64,000 bases of DNA from Marisediminicola antarctica (GTDB taxonomy: Bacteria > Actinomycetota > Actinomycetes > Actinomycetales > Microbacteriaceae), in NCBI RefSeq assembly GCF_009930795.1, contig NZ_CP017146.1, positions 2,976,001 to 3,040,000 on the forward strand, written 5' to 3'. The notes beneath the pieces were generated by a model. That model searched no databases and was not told the origin of the DNA. It saw only the letters and a program-made list of their open reading frames with translations. Position numbers and translations under genes: made by a program. Every line of letters starts with the position of its first letter. Position 1 is the first letter of the stretch. Positions 60,873 through 64,000 of this stretch are shown one piece after another.

Positions 60873-60936
60873 CGCCGAATACGGAGTAGTGGCTCTTCTC
60901 ATCCGTCTGGCAGCGACCGCTACTCCGTACTCGGCG
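60873..60936. repeat. Palindromic repeat, diverged third copy
   Basis: CGCCGAATACGGAGTAGTGG (60873-60892) pairs with CCGCTACTCCGTACTCGGCG (60917-60936). The same arms, with a few changes, form the inverted repeat in the 92-bp repeats at 17594-17685 and 17910-18001. All three copies are intergenic. The gap 60829-61030 has no gene. Confidence 0.8.
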
Positions 60937-60976
60937 CACCTCCGACTGCGGGACCTGCTCCACCAGCAGAAACCGC

Positions 60977-61025
60977 AACGCGACCGGCTCAACGCGACCG
61001 GCTCAACGCGACCGGCTCAACGCGA
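60977..61025. repeat. 14-bp tandem repeat, 3.5 copies
   Basis: AACGCGACCGGCTC is repeated three times exactly (60977-60990, 60991-61004, 61005-61018) with a half copy to 61025. It sits right after the third palindromic element and ends 6 nt before the OsmC stop codon. Confidence 0.92.
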
Positions 61026-61030
61026 AGAAG

Positions 61031-61597
61031 CTACCCCTTGGCGACCGTGACGCTCACCGGGGTCGGGTTCTGGAACAGGTCGAGCACGGGGCAGTGCTCG
61101 TCGACGGCCTCGCGAAGCTCCTGGTAACGCGCCTCCGACTCCGGGCCGGTGATCGTGATCGCGAGGCGCACATCGGTGAACCCGGCGCGCACGGACTCGT
61201 CGAGACCGAAGAGGCGACGCGCATCCAGATCGCCCTCCGCGTCGACTGTGATCTCGTCCACCCGGATGCCGAGCGCCTGCGCGTAGAGGCGGTAGACGAC
61301 GACCTGGCAGGAGATGAGAGCGCCGAGGGCGTACTCGACGGGGCTCGCCGCGACGTCATCCCCGGCGAGAGCGGCGGGCTCGTCGACGACGAAGTTGTGC
61401 TTTCCCGCGGTGACGGCGGTCGCGACCGACCCCTCGCCGGCCGCGCGCACACGGTAGGTGAGCTGGGCGCTCGCCGGGTTCGCCGCGATGCGGTCGCCCC
61501 AGGCGGAACCCGCATCGAGAAGCCGTGTCGCGCGCACGTCGGCGCTGACGCTGGGAATGGACACGGCGGGCTGAGAGATGGTGGGGATCAATGTCAT
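61031..61597 (-). CDS. OsmC family protein (peroxiredoxin-like)
   Basis: The 188-residue protein has the OsmC/Ohr signature AASPVEYALGALISCQVVVYRLYAQALGI, with one redox Cys in ISCQ and a second in EHCPVLDLF near the C-terminus. These two Cys would reduce organic hydroperoxides with thiols. TATCGT ends 6 nt before ATG (leaderless). Typical length for the family (short-chain OsmC). Confidence 0.92.
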   Translation of the reverse strand: MTLIPTISQPAVSIPSVSADVRATRLLDAGSAWGDRIAANPASAQLTYRVRAAGEGSVATAVTAGKHNFVVDEPAALAGDDVAASPVEYALGALISCQVVVYRLYAQALGIRVDEITVDAEGDLDARRLFGLDESVRAGFTDVRLAITITGPESEARYQELREAVDEHCPVLDLFQNPTPVSVTVAKG

Positions 61598-61671
61598 GGC
61601 CCGACGATAGAACGGATGCCGCCACGGGCGTCGGGCGGAACGTCACGCAGGGACACAGTGCGTAACCTGCG

Positions 61672-61910
61672 CTACTCGAGCAGCTTGCGGCTCACACCCA
61701 CGACGTCGCCGGGCGCCACCCGTTCGCGAGCACGAATGGACCCCTTGACCGGCAGCAGGAAGGTGCCGGACTTCGAGTCGGGGAAGATCGACGTCAGCCA
61801 GGTCGAGCCGCCGAGGGTCACACTCACCCGGATCGACCCGAAACCAGGCCTCGGCGCGCTGCAGCTCGACCGTCGTGAAGAAGGCGCATACCAAATCCAC
61901 GGATGGGTTT
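61672..61910 (-). pseudogene. DUF1905 gene with an internal deletion
   Basis: The C-terminal half is intact in one frame: GFGSIRVSVTLGGSTWLTSI, then LLPVKGSIRARERVAPGDVVGV, matching DUF1905. The expected N-terminus (FFTTVELQRAEAWFRV) is readable only in another frame. The two frames meet at a GAGGCCTGGTTTCGGG junction with roughly 20 residues missing. I infer a deletion with frameshift, leaving a pseudogene; a 161-codon ORF (61672-62154) spans it but antisense to the next gene upstream. Confidence 0.55.
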
Positions 61911-61971
61911 GTGTGCGGTAGTGGCCTACCATGACGTGAAAACGCCGTATCTCCACCCAGGGAGTTGCATC

Positions 61972-62472
61972 ATGGTCCAGGTTCGCGTTGTCGCCCTCGC
62001 TGTTGATTCCGGGTCGCAGCCCGTGGTTCTTCTGAAGCCGATTCTGGACGAGCCCGGCTCGGGCAAGATACTGCCGATCTGGATCGGCACCCAGGAGGCA
62101 ACCTCCATCCTCATTGCCACCGAGGGTGCTCAGGCCCCCAGGCCCCTCACGCACGACCTCATGAAGAGCTTGCTCGAGGCGGTGCAGGCCGAGCTGGAAC
62201 GCGTCGATATCACCCGCATCGAGGAAGGCACCTTCTACGCCGAGCTGACGCTACAGACGGGGAAAGGGCGACTGGTGCTCGACGCCCGCCCGTCAGACGC
62301 CATCGCACTTGCCGCCCGTGTCGACGCGCCCATCTGGGTCAACGATGACGTGCTCGAGGCCGCGGGAGTCGCCGACCAGACCGAGATGACAGGCACCCCC
62401 GGCGAGGAGGCGCAGCTCGACGAGTTCAAGCGGTTCCTCGAGGAGGTCGACCCCGAGGACTTCCAGGGTTGA
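61972..62472 (+). CDS. Bifunctional nuclease family protein (DUF151/BFN)
   Basis: The 166-residue protein reads VQVRVVALAVDSGSQPVVLLKP, LPIWIGTQEATSILIATEG, RPLTHDLMKSLLEAV and LDARPSDAIALAARVDAPIWVNDDVLE, the BFN-domain landmarks (conserved RPSDAIALA). In plants and mycobacteria the family has nuclease or stress-related roles. GGGAG precedes ATG 61972. Stand-alone gene. Confidence 0.93.
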   Translation: MVQVRVVALAVDSGSQPVVLLKPILDEPGSGKILPIWIGTQEATSILIATEGAQAPRPLTHDLMKSLLEAVQAELERVDITRIEEGTFYAELTLQTGKGRLVLDARPSDAIALAARVDAPIWVNDDVLEAAGVADQTEMTGTPGEEAQLDEFKRFLEEVDPEDFQG

Positions 62473-62516
62473 CAGGCCCCTTACGCAGCCGCCGTCGGCA
62501 GGGCTAACGTTGCGCT

Positions 62517-63902
62517 ATGTCAGCGGAACCGGATGACTATCGCGCCGCCCTCGAACACGCCCTCGCCCACTCGCTCGACTGGCTCGCATCCATTGCCACC
62601 CGGCCCGTCGGCCCACGGATGAACGCCGACGAGCTCGCCGCCTCCTTCGCGGCGCCGCTACCCGACGGCCCGACCGACCCGGTGACGGTCGTCGACGAGC
62701 TCGCCGCGATCGCCGACCCCGGGCTCATGGCGATGCCGTCCGGCCGCTTCTTCGGCTGGGTCATCGGCGGCACGCTGCCCGCCGCCCTCGCCGCCGACTG
62801 GATGGTGAGTGCCTGGGACCAGAACGCGGGCATGCGGTACGCGACGCCCGCCGTGGTGGCCGCCGAGGAAGCGGCCGGAGGGTGGCTGCTCGACCTGCTC
62901 GGGCTCCCCGCCGGAAGCGACGTGGGATTCACGACGGGCGCGACGATGGCGAATTTCGTCGGCCTCGCCGCCGCCCGCAAGTGGACACTCGACCGCGTCG
63001 GCTGGGACCTCGACACCCTGGGCCTCGGTGGATCGCCGCGCATCACAGTATTCGCCGGGGCCGACCGGCACGTGACGATCGACCTTGTGCTGCGCTACCT
63101 CGGGCTCGCCGCCCCCGTCGAGATCGGCGTCGACGCCGAGGGACGGCTCGACCCGGATGCCCTCGGCCGGGCCCTCGACGGCCACACCGGCCTCGCGATC
63201 GTCTGCCTTCAGGCGGGCAACCTGCACTCGGGCGCCTTCGATCCGATCGAAGAGGCCACAACGATCGCGCACGCGCACGATGCGTGGGTGCACGTCGACG
63301 GTGCGTTCGGTCTGTGGGCCGCCGCGAGCCCGACCCTCCGACCGCAGTTGGCCGGACTCGAGACGGCCGACTCCTGGGCGACGGATGCCCACAAAACACT
63401 CAATGTTCCCTACGACAGCGGGTTCGCGATCGTCTCCCGGCCCGAGGTACTCCGGTCGGTGTTCGCGGTGCACACGAGCTATCTCATCGGCGCAGACGCG
63501 GGCCCGGGTGACCCGTTCGAGAAGGTGCCGGAGCTGTCCCGCCGCGCCCGCGGCATCCCGGTCTGGGCAGCACTGCGCTCGCTCGGGCGGTCGGGCACGA
63601 TCGACCTCATCGACGGCCTCGCTCACAACGCGAAAGCCCTCGCGGAGGGGCTCGCCCGGATGCCCGGGGTCGAGATCCTCAACGACCTGGTTTTCACCCA
63701 GGTCTGCATCAGCTTCGGCGACGACGAGCGCACCCGCCGTGTCACCGCCGCGCTCATCGCGGACGGCACCGCGTGGATGTCGGGTTCCCGCTGGCACGAC
63801 CAGGACATCCTGCGCATCTCGGTGAGCAACTGGTCCACGGATGCCAACGACGTGGCGGCATCTCTCGCGGCGGTGGAGCGGGCGATCGCGGCGGTGCGTT
63901 AG
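62517..63902 (+). CDS. PLP-dependent decarboxylase / aminotransferase-fold enzyme (group II)
   Basis: The 461-residue enzyme has the group II decarboxylase (DOPA/tyrosine/glutamate decarboxylase) plan: GFTTGATMANFVGLAAARKWTLD, VDAEGRLDPDALGRAL, WVHVDGAFGLWAAASPTLRPQL (Asp), and SWATDAHKTLNVPYDSGFAI with the PLP-binding Lys in DAHKTLN. TAACGT ends 6 nt before ATG (leaderless). Product is probably an aromatic amine or similar, but the amino acid substrate is not predictable. It overlaps the convergent VOC gene stop by 4 nt. Confidence 0.93.
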   Translation: MSAEPDDYRAALEHALAHSLDWLASIATRPVGPRMNADELAASFAAPLPDGPTDPVTVVDELAAIADPGLMAMPSGRFFGWVIGGTLPAALAADWMVSAWDQNAGMRYATPAVVAAEEAAGGWLLDLLGLPAGSDVGFTTGATMANFVGLAAARKWTLDRVGWDLDTLGLGGSPRITVFAGADRHVTIDLVLRYLGLAAPVEIGVDAEGRLDPDALGRALDGHTGLAIVCLQAGNLHSGAFDPIEEATTIAHAHDAWVHVDGAFGLWAAASPTLRPQLAGLETADSWATDAHKTLNVPYDSGFAIVSRPEVLRSVFAVHTSYLIGADAGPGDPFEKVPELSRRARGIPVWAALRSLGRSGTIDLIDGLAHNAKALAEGLARMPGVEILNDLVFTQVCISFGDDERTRRVTAALIADGTAWMSGSRWHDQDILRISVSNWSTDANDVAASLAAVERAIAAVR

Positions 63903-64000
63903 TCCCGCTCGTCCGGCTCCTCGGCGTGGCCCGGATCCATCCACATGAACTCCCAGATGTGGCCGTCGGGGTCCTGGATGCTGCGCGAATACATGATTCC
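63899..64000 (-). CDS. VOC family protein, C-terminal end only
   Basis: On the minus strand the last 33 codons, GIMYSRSIQDPDGHIWEFMW and MDPGHAEEPDERD, match the C-terminus of a lactoylglutathione-lyase-like VOC protein (DPDGHIWEF with the metal-binding Glu). The rest lies beyond the window. Its stop overlaps the decarboxylase stop on the other strand. Confidence 0.8.
   Translation of the reverse strand, partial: GIMYSRSIQDPDGHIWEFMWMDPGHAEEPDERD

Noticed and set aside
60977-61025. 14-bp direct repeats as a possible CRISPR array
   Set aside because: The units are contiguous, with no spacers and no cas genes nearby; it is a simple tandem repeat.

Overview
The window is GC-rich actinobacterial DNA. 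It has frequent GTG/TTG starts, 4-nt ATGA/GTGA gene overlaps, two F420-dependent oxidoreductase families, a TreX/TreY/TreZ trehalose locus, and DUF3097, DUF2017, DUF3054 and SCO4848-type proteins. Together with overused GGATGCC/GGCATCC words this points to a Microbacteriaceae-like chromosome; that assignment is inferred from gene content only. A striking proportion of genes (19 found) has a TANNNT -10 box (or, in two cases, CAGAAT) ending exactly 6-7 nt before the start codon, the architecture of leaderless transcripts.

Layout. 1-3300 is an accessory segment abutting the 3' end of tRNA-Arg(UCU). It holds an Abi_2/AbiF-type gene cut by the window edge with a terminated leader just upstream (candidate ncRNA), a serine recombinase, a lipoprotein, a GNAT enzyme and orphan membrane proteins. 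3400-6100 is core: orn, tRNA-His, clpS, DUF2017 and a zincin. 6085-10683 is one TPP-riboswitch operon on the minus strand: ykoE-ykoD-ykoC thiamine-type ECF transporter, a P-loop kinase and a rhodanese. 11276-17549 is glgX/treX-treY-treZ, followed by a repeat block (92-bp direct repeats enclosing a CCGCA microsatellite). 18030-25926 holds dinB, an MpaB-family oxygenase, two tandem M23 peptidases, an aldo/keto reductase, YceI and a hypothetical gene with a 14-codon leaderless leader ORF. 25936-29053 is a tightly overlapping operon of acyl-CoA dehydrogenase-like, PIG-L deacetylase/methyltransferase and glycosyltransferase genes. 29106-39899 is mostly small housekeeping or hypothetical genes with cspA, a class I methyltransferase, an FBP-domain protein, a glycosyltransferase and an SDR.

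39957-45573 contains a flavin monooxygenase with a divergent GAF regulator, an F420-type oxidoreductase, and an intact IS110-family element (about 1.6 kb). Its 5' non-coding end looks like a bridge-RNA region: a predicted hairpin loop repeats the sequence of the flanking target. 45574-51603 has an S9 peptidase, an LLM F420 enzyme, a serine hydrolase and an MFS exporter. 51677-55143 pairs a DUF4062-STAND ATPase-TPR protein (NLR-like architecture) with a 4-nt overlapping multi-pass membrane protein. The rest carries transporters, oxidoreductases, a MORN-repeat protein, two decayed genes, a third copy of the palindromic repeat, OsmC, a bifunctional-nuclease family protein, a PLP decarboxylase and the tail of a VOC protein.

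The best candidates for undescribed biology are the DUF4062-STAND/membrane pair, the AbiF-like gene with its terminated leader, the IS110 LE RNA, the acyl-CoA dehydrogenase/PIG-L-methyltransferase/glycosyltransferase operon, and the kinase and rhodanese under TPP control.
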